Notes: generated by a model from the letters alone, not told the origin. Counted from the first letter of the stretch, positions 27,742 through 37,677 are shown. The stretch is 64,000 bases of DNA from Herbaspirillum sp. YR522 (GCF_000282575.1 NZ_AKJA01000116.1:62001-126000), one strand, 5' to 3'. Numbers and translations are program-made.

Positions 27742-29304
27742 ATGCGCATGAACATGCCGGTCACGGGCGTGGAACGCCTGCTGGTCGATGGCCGGGCAAT
27801 CGTGTCCAAGACCGATCTCAAGGGCAACATCACCTACGTCAATCCGTACTTCGTCGAGATCAGCGGTTTTACCGAGGCAGAACTGCTGGGTGCGCCACAG
27901 AACCTGATCCGCCATCCCGATATGCCGGGCGAAGCCTTCGCCGACATGTGGAGCACCATCAAGGGCGGTGCGCCCTGGACCGGCCTGGTCAAGAATCGCA
28001 GCAAGAACGGCGACCACTACTGGGTGCGTGCCAACGTCACGCCGATTCACGACAGCGGCCAGGTGGTAGGCTACATGTCGGTGCGCACCAAGCCCGACCG
28101 CGCCTCGGTGGAAGGCGCCCAGGAGCTGTATGCCAGTATCCGCCGCGGACAGGCCAAGCATATCGCGCTGCATCGCGGCGAAGTCATTCGTACCGGGGTC
28201 GCCGGCTGGCTCGGGCAGCTCGGCCGCATGCGCCTGGGTACCCGCATCAACCTGGCCATGAGCTGCATGCTGGCGATCCAGCTGGCGGTCATGGTGGCCG
28301 GCCTGGCCAGCCTGCAGCAATGGTGGATCAGCGCCCTGGCGGCGATGTCGGGCCTGATCAGCATCGTGCTGTGGGCGATCTTGCGCAGCGCCCTGCTCAA
28401 GCCGTTGCGCCAGGCGCTCGACATCACCCATGCCATCACCGGCGGCGACCTCTCGGGCCGCATCGACACCGATCGCCACGATGAGCTGGGCCATCTGCTG
28501 GCGGCGCTGCGCCAGATGAACGTCAACCTGACGGCCATCATCGGCGACGTGCGCGCCAATGTCGAGACCATCAATGGCGCAACCCACGAGATCGCCTCGG
28601 GCAACCTCGACCTGTCGCGTCGCACCGAGGCGCAGGCGGCCAACATCGAAGAGACCGCCTCCAGCATGCAGCAGCTGGCCGCGACCGTGAAGCAGAACGC
28701 CGAGCACGCGGTGCAAGCCAACCAGCTGGCCGGTTCGGCCTCGCGTATCGCGACCCAGGGCGGCAGCGCCGTGGCCAGCACCGGCGCCACCATGAACGAG
28801 ATCAGCGCCTCGTCGAGCAAGATCGTCGACATCATCGGCCTGATCGACAGCATTGCCTTCCAGACCAACATCCTGGCCCTGAATGCGGCGGTGGAAGCAG
28901 CGCGTGCCGGCGAGCAGGGCCGGGGCTTTGCGGTGGTGGCGTCAGAGGTGCGTTCGCTGGCGCAACGCTCGGCCGGTGCGGCCAAGGAAATCAAGCATCT
29001 CATCGACGATTCGGTCGACAAGGTGACGGTGGGCAATCGCCAGGTGGAAGACGCCGGTAGCACCATGCGCGAGATCGTCGATTCGGTTCAGCGCGTCTCG
29101 GGCATCATGGGCGAGATCACCGAGGCCACGCTGCAGCAGAGTGCCGGCATCAACCAGGTGCACGCGGCGGTGACGCAGATGGATGCGGCCACCCAGCAGA
29201 ATGCCGCGCTGGTGGAACAGGCCGCCGCTGCCGCCAGCAGCCTGGAACAACAGACCATGCAGTTGCTGCAGGCCATTTCGGTGTTCAAGTTCAACCGCAA
29301 GTGA
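27742..29304 (+). CDS. PAS-containing chemoreceptor (Aer-like)
   Basis: 520 residues. A single PAS domain at about 18-118 (TDLKGNITYVNPYFVEISGF, IRHPDMPGEAFADMW, GDHYWVRANVTPI) resembles the FAD-binding PAS of the aerotaxis receptor Aer. Two adjacent membrane segments at 171-190 and 195-216 leave almost no periplasmic part, so it probably senses internal redox or energy state. HAMP and the methyl-accepting signalling domain follow; the tip is almost identical to that of the other receptor in this window. GGGGG precedes the ATG at suitable distance. Confidence 0.92.
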   Translation: MRMNMPVTGVERLLVDGRAIVSKTDLKGNITYVNPYFVEISGFTEAELLGAPQNLIRHPDMPGEAFADMWSTIKGGAPWTGLVKNRSKNGDHYWVRANVTPIHDSGQVVGYMSVRTKPDRASVEGAQELYASIRRGQAKHIALHRGEVIRTGVAGWLGQLGRMRLGTRINLAMSCMLAIQLAVMVAGLASLQQWWISALAAMSGLISIVLWAILRSALLKPLRQALDITHAITGGDLSGRIDTDRHDELGHLLAALRQMNVNLTAIIGDVRANVETINGATHEIASGNLDLSRRTEAQAANIEETASSMQQLAATVKQNAEHAVQANQLAGSASRIATQGGSAVASTGATMNEISASSSKIVDIIGLIDSIAFQTNILALNAAVEAARAGEQGRGFAVVASEVRSLAQRSAGAAKEIKHLIDDSVDKVTVGNRQVEDAGSTMREIVDSVQRVSGIMGEITEATLQQSAGINQVHAAVTQMDAATQQNAALVEQAAAAASSLEQQTMQLLQAISVFKFNRK

Positions 29305-29359
29305 TCACGCCGGGCCGGCACGGCAACGCATCGGCAGGCGTGCCGGCGCGCCCGGATGA

Positions 29360-30817
29360 TCAAAGCGGCGGATACGGCGCATAGATCTGCCGATAGCGCT
29401 GCAGCCTGACCTGCAAGGCCGCATGGCGCACCGGATCGGGCTCATGGATGGCATGGATGTCGGGCTTGCGGCATACCTCCTCTTCGCTGCCACCGGCGGC
29501 CAGCCAGGCCAGCCGCGCCGCTCCCAGCGCGCCGCCGGCTTCGCCGCCGACATGGGTGACGATGCGCACGGCCAGGGCGTCGGCCATCAGTTGCGCCCAG
29601 TACGGACTGCGCGCGCCGCCACCGACCAGCGACAACTGGCTCACATCGGTGCCCGCCGCGCGCAGCGCGTCGAGTCCGTCGACCATGCCGAAGGCCACCC
29701 CTTCGAGCACCGCGTAGCCCAGTGCGGCACGCTGGTGCTGCGGCGACAGGCCATGGAACACCCCCAGTGCATAGGGATCGTTGTGCGGCGTGCGCTCTCC
29801 CGACAGGTAGGGCAGGAACAAGGGCGCCTGCGCCAGTTGTTCGGCGTCCTGCTGGCCGATCTCGGCCAGCAGGGTCGGCTCGTCGACCGAGCACAGGCGA
29901 CAGAACCAGCGCAGGCAGCTGGCGGCCGACAACATCACACTCATCTGGTGCCAGCGCTGCGGCAAGGTATGGCAGAAGGCATGGATGGCGCGCGCCGGGT
30001 TGGGGCTGAAGCGGTCATTGACCACGAACAGCACACCGGAGGTGCCCAGCGACAAGAAACCGTCGCCGGGGTTGATGGCGCCGATGCCCACCGCACTGGC
30101 GGCGCCGTCTCCCGCGCCGCCGGCCACCGTCACCTCGGGCGACAAACCCCAGGCCCGGGCGACCTCGGGCAGCAGCGTGGCAGACACCGCGCTGCCGTCG
30201 ACCAGCGCCGGCATCTGGTCGCGCCGCATGCCGCTGGCCGCCAGCAGCTCATCGGACCAGTCGCGCGCCTCGACATCGAGCCACAGCGTGCCGGCCGCGT
30301 CCGACGGGTCCGAGATGCGCTTGCCGGTCATGCGCAGGCGCAGCCAATCCTTGGGCAACAGCACGCAGGCGATGCGGGCGAACAGTTCAGGTTCGTGATG
30401 CGCGACCCACATCAGCTTGGGCGCGGTGAAACCGGGCATGGCCAGGTTGCCGGCCAGGGTGTGCAGGCGCGGCGCACGCCGGGTCAGCTCGGCGCACTGC
30501 GGGGCGCTGCGCGAATCGCTCCACAGGATCGCCGGGCGCAATACCTGGTCCTGGGCATCGAGCAGCACGGCGCCATGCATCTGGCCCGACAGGCCGATAC
30601 TGTTGACCGATTGCCAACGCTGCGGCCCCAATTGCTCGCGCAGCACGGCCATGGTCTGGCCGCAGGCCTGCCACCAATGCTCAGGTTGCTGCTCGGACCA
30701 GCGCGGATGCAGGCGCGTGACGTCCAGGGCGCTGCCGGCCAGCGCCACTATCTGGCCGCTGTCGTCGATCGCTACTGCCTTGACCTCGGACGTGCCCAGG
30801 TCGATGCCGAGATACAT
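29360..30817 (-). CDS. xylB: Xylulokinase
   Basis: Phosphorylates D-xylulose to feed the pentose phosphate pathway. FGGY-kinase fold: YLGIDLGTSEVKAV at the N-terminus, GLSGQMHGAVLLD, and the ATP site SLVGGGARSPYWAQLMAD near the C-terminus. 485 residues is standard. Last gene of the polyol operon; D-xylulose would come from D-arabinitol through the polyol dehydrogenase encoded upstream. Pseudomonas names the equivalent gene mtlY. Confidence 0.94.
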   Translation of the reverse strand: MYLGIDLGTSEVKAVAIDDSGQIVALAGSALDVTRLHPRWSEQQPEHWWQACGQTMAVLREQLGPQRWQSVNSIGLSGQMHGAVLLDAQDQVLRPAILWSDSRSAPQCAELTRRAPRLHTLAGNLAMPGFTAPKLMWVAHHEPELFARIACVLLPKDWLRLRMTGKRISDPSDAAGTLWLDVEARDWSDELLAASGMRRDQMPALVDGSAVSATLLPEVARAWGLSPEVTVAGGAGDGAASAVGIGAINPGDGFLSLGTSGVLFVVNDRFSPNPARAIHAFCHTLPQRWHQMSVMLSAASCLRWFCRLCSVDEPTLLAEIGQQDAEQLAQAPLFLPYLSGERTPHNDPYALGVFHGLSPQHQRAALGYAVLEGVAFGMVDGLDALRAAGTDVSQLSLVGGGARSPYWAQLMADALAVRIVTHVGGEAGGALGAARLAWLAAGGSEEEVCRKPDIHAIHEPDPVRHAALQVRLQRYRQIYAPYPPL

Positions 30818-30885
30818 GGCGCTCCTCGTTTATCGTTATTGGAGTGCGATTCTAGCGCCCTGTGCCGCATTTACGGAACATGACG

Positions 30886-32289
30886 CTAGCGCGACAGCCA
30901 TTGCCGCACCCGTTGCTCGGCCTCGCGCAGCAGTGCCACCAGGCGCGCATCCCCGGCCAGCTCGCCCCACAGCACCCGGTCCTGGCAGAAGGCAGCCAGC
31001 GAATCGGGCGCCGACAGCATCGCGCGCACCGCCGTCGGGTCGAACAATCCATCCTGATATTCATAGGGCAACAGGCCCGCGTGCCAGCGTTGCAGGAACA
31101 CGAAGAACAGCGCCGGCAACATTGCCGTGGCCCGGGGCTGGCGACCGGCCGCGAGCGACTGTTCGATGGTCGGGCGGATGAAGCCGGGGATCTTCGAATA
31201 GCCGTCGGCGGCCACGCGCTGGTTGGTGTCCTCGATGGCCGGGTTGCCGAAGCGCGCCAGCGTGGTGTCGCGGTAGGCCGCCAGGTCCAGCGGGCTCGGC
31301 GTGAGGCAGGCGATGACGTCCTGCGTGACGTAGTCGGCGGCCATGCCGCGGATGTCGTCGCGCTGGGTGCCTTGGTGGATGAACTGCAAGCCGGCCAGCG
31401 TGCCGGCCCAGGCGATGCAACTGTGGCTGGCGTTGAGGATGCGGATCTTGGCTTCTTCATAGGGCAGCACCGAACTCACCATCTCCACGCCCACCTGCTC
31501 CAGTGCCGGACGGCCGGCCTTGAAGTCATCCTCGACCACCCACTGGATGAACGATTCGCCCATCAGCGCGCAGGGATCGTCGACGCCGGTGGCGTCCCTG
31601 ACGCGTTGGCGCACGGCCGGCGTCGGGCGCGGCGTGATGCGGTCGACCATGGCATTGGGACAACTGGTGAAGTTCTCCACCCAACTCGCCAGCGCCGCTT
31701 CGCCGCGCAGGACCAGGAACTCCAGCAGGCCGGCGCGAAAGCGTTCGCCGTTATGGCGCAGGTTGTCGCAATTGAGCAGGGTCAGCGGCGCCTGCCCGCC
31801 GTGGCTGCTGCGGGCATGCAGGATGGCGGCGATGGCGCCGTAGATGGTGCGCGGCCGGCCGCTGCCGTCCAGGCTGCACTGCAGGTCGGCCGCCAGGTCG
31901 GCATTGCCGGTGTCGAGCCGGTGCCGGTGGTCCAGGTAATAGCCGCCCTCGGTCACGGTAAAGGAGATGATGCGGGTGGCCGCAGCCGCGCCCATTGCTA
32001 TGAGCTCGCCCAGCTGTTCGCTCCAGGGCACGATGCGATCGATGACCTCGATGCGCTGGTAGCTGCGCTGGCCCTGCGGAGTGACCGTCTCCAGCGTGTA
32101 GTGTCCGTCCTGGCGTGCCAGCGCATCGAGCAGCTCGCTCATGTCGGCGCGGATGTTGGCCAGCGCCAGGTGCCAGCGGCCGGCCAGGCCACGTTCGCGC
32201 AGGCGGTCCAGGTACACCGCCTGGTGCGCGCGGTGGAATGAGCCGGCGCCGATGTGCAGCCAGGTCAGGTCATCGGGTGAATGTGTCAT
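30886..32289 (-). CDS. Long-chain polyol dehydrogenase (mannitol / D-arabinitol type)
   Basis: Oxidises a sugar alcohol with NAD: mannitol to fructose and/or D-arabinitol to D-xylulose. 467 residues. The N-terminal dinucleotide loop is [15 protein letters not shown] and the catalytic Lys-Asn-His set is in [10 protein letters not shown]. The presence of both a xylulokinase and a fructokinase in the locus fits a dehydrogenase acting on several polyols, as for the Pseudomonas fluorescens mtlD product. Sequence alone does not decide between mannitol and arabinitol preference. Confidence 0.9.
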   Translation of the reverse strand: MTHSPDDLTWLHIGAGSFHRAHQAVYLDRLRERGLAGRWHLALANIRADMSELLDALARQDGHYTLETVTPQGQRSYQRIEVIDRIVPWSEQLGELIAMGAAAATRIISFTVTEGGYYLDHRHRLDTGNADLAADLQCSLDGSGRPRTIYGAIAAILHARSSHGGQAPLTLLNCDNLRHNGERFRAGLLEFLVLRGEAALASWVENFTSCPNAMVDRITPRPTPAVRQRVRDATGVDDPCALMGESFIQWVVEDDFKAGRPALEQVGVEMVSSVLPYEEAKIRILNASHSCIAWAGTLAGLQFIHQGTQRDDIRGMAADYVTQDVIACLTPSPLDLAAYRDTTLARFGNPAIEDTNQRVAADGYSKIPGFIRPTIEQSLAAGRQPRATAMLPALFFVFLQRWHAGLLPYEYQDGLFDPTAVRAMLSAPDSLAAFCQDRVLWGELAGDARLVALLREAEQRVRQWLSR

Positions 32290-32307
32290 GGTGGGTCCTT
32301 CGATATC

Positions 32308-33429
32308 CTATTGGGGCACCGTGCCTGGCGCGCGCGCCTGCACCAGGCGCGGCAATGCCAGTCCATCGGCGGTAAACAAATGGCAGCGCTCGGCTGGCGC
32401 GCCCAGTTCCAGCATGCTGCCGTGATCGGGGTCGACGCTGTCGGGCACGCGCAGGATCAGGCCGTCGTCGGCGCCGTCGCAACTGGCATACAGGTAGGAA
32501 AAATCACCCAGCAACTCGCGCGCGGCAAACCTGGCGCGCAATGCTCCCTGCCCCTCGACCTGCAACAGGTGCTCCGGTCGCACGCCGAGCGTGACACGCT
32601 GGCCGATGGCCAGCGCAGCGCCGTCGACGCTGACCAGTTGGCGCCCGCCTCCGGCCAGTTGCACCTGCACCCCATCGGCGCCGATGGCGGCCACGCTGGC
32701 GTCGATGAAGTTCATCTTGGGCGAGCCGATGAAACCGGCCACGAAGCGATTGGCCGGATGATGGTAGAGCTGCTGGGGCGAGCCCACCTGTTCGATGCGC
32801 CCTTCCGAGAGCACCACGATCTTGTCGGCCAGCGTCATCGCTTCGATCTGGTCGTGGGTGACGTAGATCATGGTGGTCTTGAGGTCCTGGTGCAGGCGCG
32901 CGAACTCCAGCCGCATCTTCACCCGCAGCGCGGCATCCAGGTTCGACAACGGTTCGTCGAACAGGAACACCGCCGGCTGGCGCGTGATGGCGCGGCCGAT
33001 CGCCACCCGCTGGCGCTGGCCGCCCGAGAGCGCGCGCGGCTTGCGGTCGAGCAGATGGTCGATATGCAGTATCTTGGCCGCATGCTGTACCGCCGCGTCG
33101 ATCTCGGCCTTGGACTTGCCGGCGATCTTGAGGCCGAAGGCCATGTTGTCGTACAGGCTCATGTGCGGGTACAGCGCATAGGACTGGAACACCATCGCCA
33201 CGCCGCGCTTGGCGGCCGGCACGTCGTTCATGCGGCGCGCACCGATGTCGAGCTCGCCGTCGCTGATGTCTTCCAGGCCGGCGATCATGCGCAGCAAGGT
33301 CGACTTGCCGCAGCCGGAGGGGCCGACGAAGACGACGAACTCGCCATCCTCGATGTCGAGGTTGATGTCACGCATGACTTCCTGGTTTTCATAACGCTTG
33401 GCCAGGTTGCGGATGCTTACTGCTGCCAT
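32308..33429 (-). CDS. smoK: Sugar-alcohol ABC transporter ATPase (MalK/SmoK-like)
   Basis: 373 residues. Walker A GPSGCGKST, signature LSGGQRQRVAIGRAI, Walker B VFLFDEPLSNLD, switch His in YVTHDQIEAMTLAD, and a C-terminal OB-type regulatory domain with GVRPEHLL, the arrangement of MalK-type ATPases. AAGGAG stands seven bases ahead of the ATG at 33429. The ATPase would energise the two permeases upstream. Confidence 0.94.
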   Translation of the reverse strand: MAAVSIRNLAKRYENQEVMRDINLDIEDGEFVVFVGPSGCGKSTLLRMIAGLEDISDGELDIGARRMNDVPAAKRGVAMVFQSYALYPHMSLYDNMAFGLKIAGKSKAEIDAAVQHAAKILHIDHLLDRKPRALSGGQRQRVAIGRAITRQPAVFLFDEPLSNLDAALRVKMRLEFARLHQDLKTTMIYVTHDQIEAMTLADKIVVLSEGRIEQVGSPQQLYHHPANRFVAGFIGSPKMNFIDASVAAIGADGVQVQLAGGGRQLVSVDGAALAIGQRVTLGVRPEHLLQVEGQGALRARFAARELLGDFSYLYASCDGADDGLILRVPDSVDPDHGSMLELGAPAERCHLFTADGLALPRLVQARAPGTVPQ

Positions 33430-33487
33430 ATCGATCTCCTTGGGGCGAACGCCTCTCACGCCGGTTGAAGAGCTGCGTTCTAGGTGT

Positions 33488-34207
33488 TCAACGCAACCAG
33501 ATCAGTTCCGAAATCAGTTGCGGAAAAAGTTTCATGTCATCGAAGGTGCGCGCCGCGCCCGCCTGCATCAGTTGATGGGCCATCGCCCGGCGATCATGCG
33601 CCACACCGGTAAAGCCCAGCACATGCATGCCGGCGGCCACTGCCGCGCGCACGCCGGTGATGCTGTCGTCGACCGCCACGCAACGGGCCGGATCGACGCC
33701 CAGGCCGGCCGCCGCCGCCAGGTAGACATCGGGCGCCGGCTTGGGATGGGCCACGTCGTGGCCGCTGAAGATGCGACCCTCGAATTGCGCAAACAGCCCG
33801 CAACGGCGCAGCCCGGCTTCGATGCGGGCACTTTCGCTGTTGCTGGCCACGGCCCGCGGCAGGCGGATCATGTCCAGTGCCTGCGCCACACCCGGCACCG
33901 GCTCGGCCAGCTCGCCACAGGCCTGGGCCACCACCTCCTTGATCCGCTCGCGTTGCGCCGGCGCGAGGCCAAGCGCGAATTCGACATCGACTTCGTCGAG
34001 CAGCAGGTCGGTGTACATGCCCAGCCGGTTGGCAATGGCATGGTGCAGGCTGGCCTCGCGCGCCTGCTGGCGGTCATCGTCCTGCTGTAGTGGCGACAGC
34101 AGCGGCAGCAGTTCGCGATGCAGCATGCGCAGCGCGATGCTTTCGCTGTCGAGCAATACGCCGTCGCAATCGCATACCAGGTGGGTGATGGCTTGCCGCT
34201 GCATCAT
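33488..34207 (-). CDS. HAD-superfamily (subclass IA) phosphatase
   Basis: 239 residues. Motif I CDCDGVLLDSE (nucleophile Asp at about 13), a helical cap, motif II VASNS, and motif IV VAVDDSITGVRAA. Such enzymes dephosphorylate sugar or polyol phosphates. The gene lies between the permease and ATPase genes of the polyol transporter. Its start overlaps the permease stop (TGATG), so it is clearly a member of the operon. A role in clearing a toxic polyol phosphate is inference. Confidence 0.9.
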   Translation of the reverse strand: MMQRQAITHLVCDCDGVLLDSESIALRMLHRELLPLLSPLQQDDDRQQAREASLHHAIANRLGMYTDLLLDEVDVEFALGLAPAQRERIKEVVAQACGELAEPVPGVAQALDMIRLPRAVASNSESARIEAGLRRCGLFAQFEGRIFSGHDVAHPKPAPDVYLAAAAGLGVDPARCVAVDDSITGVRAAVAAGMHVLGFTGVAHDRRAMAHQLMQAGAARTFDDMKLFPQLISELIWLR

Positions 34208-35022
34208 CACTTGACCGCTCCGAAGGTCAGGCCACGCACCAGTTGCTTCTGCGCCAGCCAGCCGAGCGCCATGATGGGGGCGATGGCCAGCAGTGACGCG
34301 GCCGACAGCTTGGCCCAGAACAGGCCCTCGGGATTGGAATACGACGCGATGAACACCGTCAGCGGTGCGGCGTTGACGCTGGACAGGTTGAGGCTCCAGA
34401 AGGCTTCGTTCCACGACAGGATCACCAGCAGCAACGCGGTCGAGGCCAGTCCCGGCATCGCCGTGGGCAGCAGCAGGTAGACCATCTCCTGCCAGGCGTT
34501 GGCGCCGTCGATGCGGGCCGCTTCCAGTATCTCGCGCGGCACGTCGTTGAAATAGGTATAGGCCATCCACACCGCGATGGGCAGGTTGATCAGCGTGTAG
34601 ACCAGCGTCAGCCCGGTGACCGTGTCGAGCAGGCCGCTGCCCTTGGCCAGCAGGTAAATCGGGATCAGCACGCCGACGGCCGGCATCATCTTGGTCGACA
34701 GCATCCACAGCAACAGCTTCTGCGTGCGCCTGGTCGGAAAGAACGCCATCGAATACGCCGCCGGCACCGCCAGCAGCAGGCACAGCAGGGTCGAGCCGAG
34801 CGAGACGATGAGCGAGTTCTGCACGAAGGCCAGGTAATTGCTGCGGCTGAACACCTCGCCGAAGGTGGCCAGGGTCGGCACGAACAGCAGGCTGGGCGTA
34901 TAGGCCTGCTGTTCGGTCTTGAAGGCCGTGATCGCCACCCAGAAGATCGGGAAGAACAGCAACAGGGCGCAGGTCCAGGCCAGCACGCCTACCCACCAGG
35001 GGCTTTTTCGTTGATCGTTCAT
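34207..35022 (-). CDS. smoG: Sugar-alcohol ABC transporter permease 2 (SmoG/MtlG-like)
   Basis: 271 residues with six predicted helices. The EAA loop, which docks with the ATPase, reads EILEAARIDGANAWQEMVYLLLP. The start overlaps the first permease gene's stop as ATGA; in-frame sequence further upstream belongs to another gene. MalG-type family. Confidence 0.93.
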   Translation of the reverse strand: MNDQRKSPWWVGVLAWTCALLLFFPIFWVAITAFKTEQQAYTPSLLFVPTLATFGEVFSRSNYLAFVQNSLIVSLGSTLLCLLLAVPAAYSMAFFPTRRTQKLLLWMLSTKMMPAVGVLIPIYLLAKGSGLLDTVTGLTLVYTLINLPIAVWMAYTYFNDVPREILEAARIDGANAWQEMVYLLLPTAMPGLASTALLLVILSWNEAFWSLNLSSVNAAPLTVFIASYSNPEGLFWAKLSAASLLAIAPIMALGWLAQKQLVRGLTFGAVK

Positions 35023-35978
35023 GCTTCGTTGGCCCCTTTCAGATTGCGCGCCAGCATGCGCACCAGGAAGAACGACACCACATTGGCCAACACCACGGCG
35101 AAGATGCCGCCTGCCGACGCAATGCCGATATCGAACTGCTGCAGACCGATGGCGTACACCAGGTAGGTCAGGTTGGTGGTGGCCGTGCCCGGGCCGCCGG
35201 CGGTGGTGGTGAAGATCTCGGCGAAGATCGACAGCAGGAAGATGGTCTCGATCATGATCACCACCGTGATGGCGCGCTTGAGGTGCGGCAGCACGATATA
35301 GAAGAAGATGCGAAGCGGACCGGCGCCGTCGAGCTGGGCGGCTTCCTTCTGGTCGTTGTCGAGCGACTGCAATGCGGTCAACAGGATCAGGAAGGCAAAC
35401 GGTATCCACTGCCACGCCACGATGATGATCACCGACAGCATCGGGTATTGGGCCAGCCAGTCGATCGGCTCCAGCCCAAGGTGGCGCATCACGAAGGCCA
35501 GCATGCCGTAGACCGGATGCATGATCATGTTCTTCCAGATCAGCGCGGCCACGGTGGGCATGACGAAGAATGGGCCGATCACCAGCAGGCGGGCCACGGT
35601 ACGGCCGCGAAAGGGCTGGTCGAACAGCACCGCCAGCAGGGTGCCGCCGATCACGCTCACGGCCAGCACCGAACCGATCAACAACGCGGTATTGCCGATC
35701 GAGGGCCAGAAGGCCGGGTCGTCCAGCAGGAAGCTGTAGTTTTCCAGGCCGACGAAGCCGGTCTGGTCGGGCGCCATCAGGTTGTAGCGATTGACCGAGA
35801 AGTAGATCGTCATGGCCAGCGGCACGATCATCCAGGCCAGCAGGATCAGCACCGACGGTGCCTGCAACAGCCGGATCGGATTGCCGCGCCGCCGGGCGGC
35901 GGCCGGCGCGGTGCCTGGTGCGGGAGCGGGACGCTTGCTGGGCATGGTGACGGAAGGGGAAGAATGAATCGATGACAT
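35019..35978 (-). CDS. smoF: Sugar-alcohol ABC transporter permease 1 (SmoF/MtlF-like)
   Basis: 319 residues. A proline/alanine-rich N-terminal stretch precedes six helices; the EAA loop is KEAAQLDGAGPLRIFFYIVLP. GAGG is a few bases ahead of the ATG at 35978. MalF-type partner of the following gene. A gap of 98 bp separates it from the binding protein gene and holds GC-rich inverted repeats, which may set higher expression of the binding protein. Confidence 0.92.
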   Translation of the reverse strand: MSSIHSSPSVTMPSKRPAPAPGTAPAAARRRGNPIRLLQAPSVLILLAWMIVPLAMTIYFSVNRYNLMAPDQTGFVGLENYSFLLDDPAFWPSIGNTALLIGSVLAVSVIGGTLLAVLFDQPFRGRTVARLLVIGPFFVMPTVAALIWKNMIMHPVYGMLAFVMRHLGLEPIDWLAQYPMLSVIIIVAWQWIPFAFLILLTALQSLDNDQKEAAQLDGAGPLRIFFYIVLPHLKRAITVVIMIETIFLLSIFAEIFTTTAGGPGTATTNLTYLVYAIGLQQFDIGIASAGGIFAVVLANVVSFFLVRMLARNLKGANEA

Positions 35979-36076
35979 GGCAGCCTCGGGTGGTTGGGCC
36001 AATGCGCAGCCCATGCGGACCACGAACGCGGCCGGCGCGCCCACCCGCTGTTGCCGGGCAGGCGCGGCTGGACTGC

Positions 36077-37447
36077 TTACTTCAGGTAGCGTCCCTGGCG
36101 CATCATCCGCACCGCCTGTGCCTGGGAGGCCTCGAGCGCGGCATCGGCGCTACCCTTGCCGGCCAGCGCGCCGGCGATCGCCTGCCCGGTCACGGTACCG
36201 ATCGACTGGAACTCGGGAATGGTGGCGAACTGCACACCGGTGTACGGCACCGGCTGGACGGTCGGCTTGTTGGCGTCGGCAGTCTGGATCGCATCGAGCA
36301 CGAAGTCGGAGAACGGCGACACCTTCTTGTACTCGGCCGAGGCGTAGGTCGATTGACGGGTGCCGGGTGGCACCAGGGCCCAGCCGCTATCCTTGGCCAC
36401 CAGGTTGATGTACTCCCTGGAGGTGGCCCAGGCGGCGAACTTCTTGGCCGCGTCCTGCGACTTGGACGACTTCGGCACCGCCAGCGACCAGATCCACAAC
36501 CAGTGCGAGCCGCGGTCGGTCGCGGCCACCGGCGCCGGCGCAAAGGCGGTCTTGTCGGCTACCTTCGAATCCTTGCCGTGATACAGCATGCCGGCGGCCA
36601 CGGTAGCGTCGACCCACATGCCGCACTTGCCGCTGGAGAACAGCACCAGGTTCTCGTTGAAGCCGTTCGAGCTGGAGCCCGGCGGGCCGTACTTGCGCAA
36701 CAGGTCGACATAGAAGTTGACCGCCTTCTTCCATTCGGGCGAGGTGAGCTGCGGTTGCCATTTCTCGTCGAACCAGCGACCACCCCAGGCATTGGCCATG
36801 GTGGTGACGATGGCCATGTTCTCGCCCCACCCGGCGCGACCGCGCAGGCAGATGCCGTAGACGCCCTTGGCCGGGTCGTGCAGTTGCGCGGCCAGCTTGC
36901 CGATCTCTTCCCAGGTCGGCTTTTGCGGCATGCTCAGCTTCTTTTGCTCGAACAGGTCGCGCCGGTAGTAGGTCATCGAACTCTCGGCATAGAACGGCAA
37001 CGCATAGAGCTTGCCGTCGACCGTCAGGCCCTCGCGCACCGGCTTGATCAGGTCGGCCTCGTCGTAGTCGGCCGGCAGGCCGGTCATGGGTGCCAGCCAA
37101 CCCTTCTTGGCCCAGATCGGCGCCTCGTAGGCGCCGATGGTCATCAGGTCGAACTGGCCGCTGTTGGTGGCGATATCGGTGGTCAGGCGTTGCCGCAGCA
37201 CGCTCTCTTCCATCGTCACCCAGCGCAGCTTGATGTCGGGATTGGCCTTTTCGAACTGCGGTGCCAGCTTTTGCAGTTCGATCATGTCGGGATTGTTGAT
37301 CGAGGCGATATTGAGCGTGACCGGCTCGGCTTGCGCCAAGCCGCTGGCCGCGGCGCCGGTGATGCCGGCGCTGATGCAGGCCCAGCGCAGGAAAGCCGTA
37401 AAGCCCGAACGTCGACGGACGAGGGGCCGGGGCGCGATGATGTGCAT
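36077..37447 (-). CDS. smoE: Periplasmic polyol-binding protein (SmoE/MtlE-like)
   Basis: 456 residues, family 1 extracellular solute-binding protein. The signal peptide runs to about AAASGLAQA, with basic residues before a hydrophobic core. The body has FEKANPDIKLRWVTMEE, GKLYALPFYAESSMTYYRRDLFE and SSGKCGMWVDATVAAG, all typical of sorbitol/mannitol-binding proteins. First gene of the operon, 70-80 bp after a predicted promoter. Confidence 0.93.
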   Translation of the reverse strand: MHIIAPRPLVRRRSGFTAFLRWACISAGITGAAASGLAQAEPVTLNIASINNPDMIELQKLAPQFEKANPDIKLRWVTMEESVLRQRLTTDIATNSGQFDLMTIGAYEAPIWAKKGWLAPMTGLPADYDEADLIKPVREGLTVDGKLYALPFYAESSMTYYRRDLFEQKKLSMPQKPTWEEIGKLAAQLHDPAKGVYGICLRGRAGWGENMAIVTTMANAWGGRWFDEKWQPQLTSPEWKKAVNFYVDLLRKYGPPGSSSNGFNENLVLFSSGKCGMWVDATVAAGMLYHGKDSKVADKTAFAPAPVAATDRGSHWLWIWSLAVPKSSKSQDAAKKFAAWATSREYINLVAKDSGWALVPPGTRQSTYASAEYKKVSPFSDFVLDAIQTADANKPTVQPVPYTGVQFATIPEFQSIGTVTGQAIAGALAGKGSADAALEASQAQAVRMMRQGRYLK

Positions 37448-37526
37448 GCTTGTCTCCGTAGTTATGCGTCGTATCCGCCTGTGCGTGATCGACTGGTTTT
37501 TGAGCTTTTACTGTTTTCGCGAGCAA

Positions 37527-37555
37527 ATAATCATTCATTCATCCGCAGCTGTCAA
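37527..37555 (-). promoter_or_regulatory. Predicted sigma-70 promoter of the polyol operon
   Basis: Minus strand: a perfect -35 TTGACA (37555-37550), a 17-bp spacer, and GATTAT (37532-37527, 4 of 6 to the -10 consensus). The start site would fall near 37520 and leave a leader of about 70 bases before smoE. Palindromes at 37575-37603 lie immediately upstream, as expected for activator control. Confidence 0.6.
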
Positions 37556-37570
37556 GCATTTGTATTTTGA

Positions 37571-37603
37571 TTGAGCAATTGCCCATTTATGTGAATAATC
37601 ACA
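37571..37603 (+). promoter_or_regulatory. Predicted regulator promoter overlapping a palindromic operator
   Basis: Plus strand: TTGAGC (37571-37576), 17 bp, AATAAT (37594-37599). The palindromes GCAATTGC (37575-37582) and TGTGA-ATAA-TCACA (37590-37603) overlap it. The second covers the -10. Binding here could repress the regulator gene and activate the divergent operon. The regulator is not proven to bind it. Confidence 0.5.
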
Positions 37604-37677
37604 GGCAAAGACTCGCCGTAGAATGATGGTCATATTACAAACAGGCTTGCCGCCGACCGGGGGCGTTTGAGGAGAAC

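Noticed and set aside
37590-37603. TGTGA-N4-TCACA as a CRP site
   Set aside because: CRP sites have a 6-bp spacer; here it is 4. Kept only as a generic palindrome.
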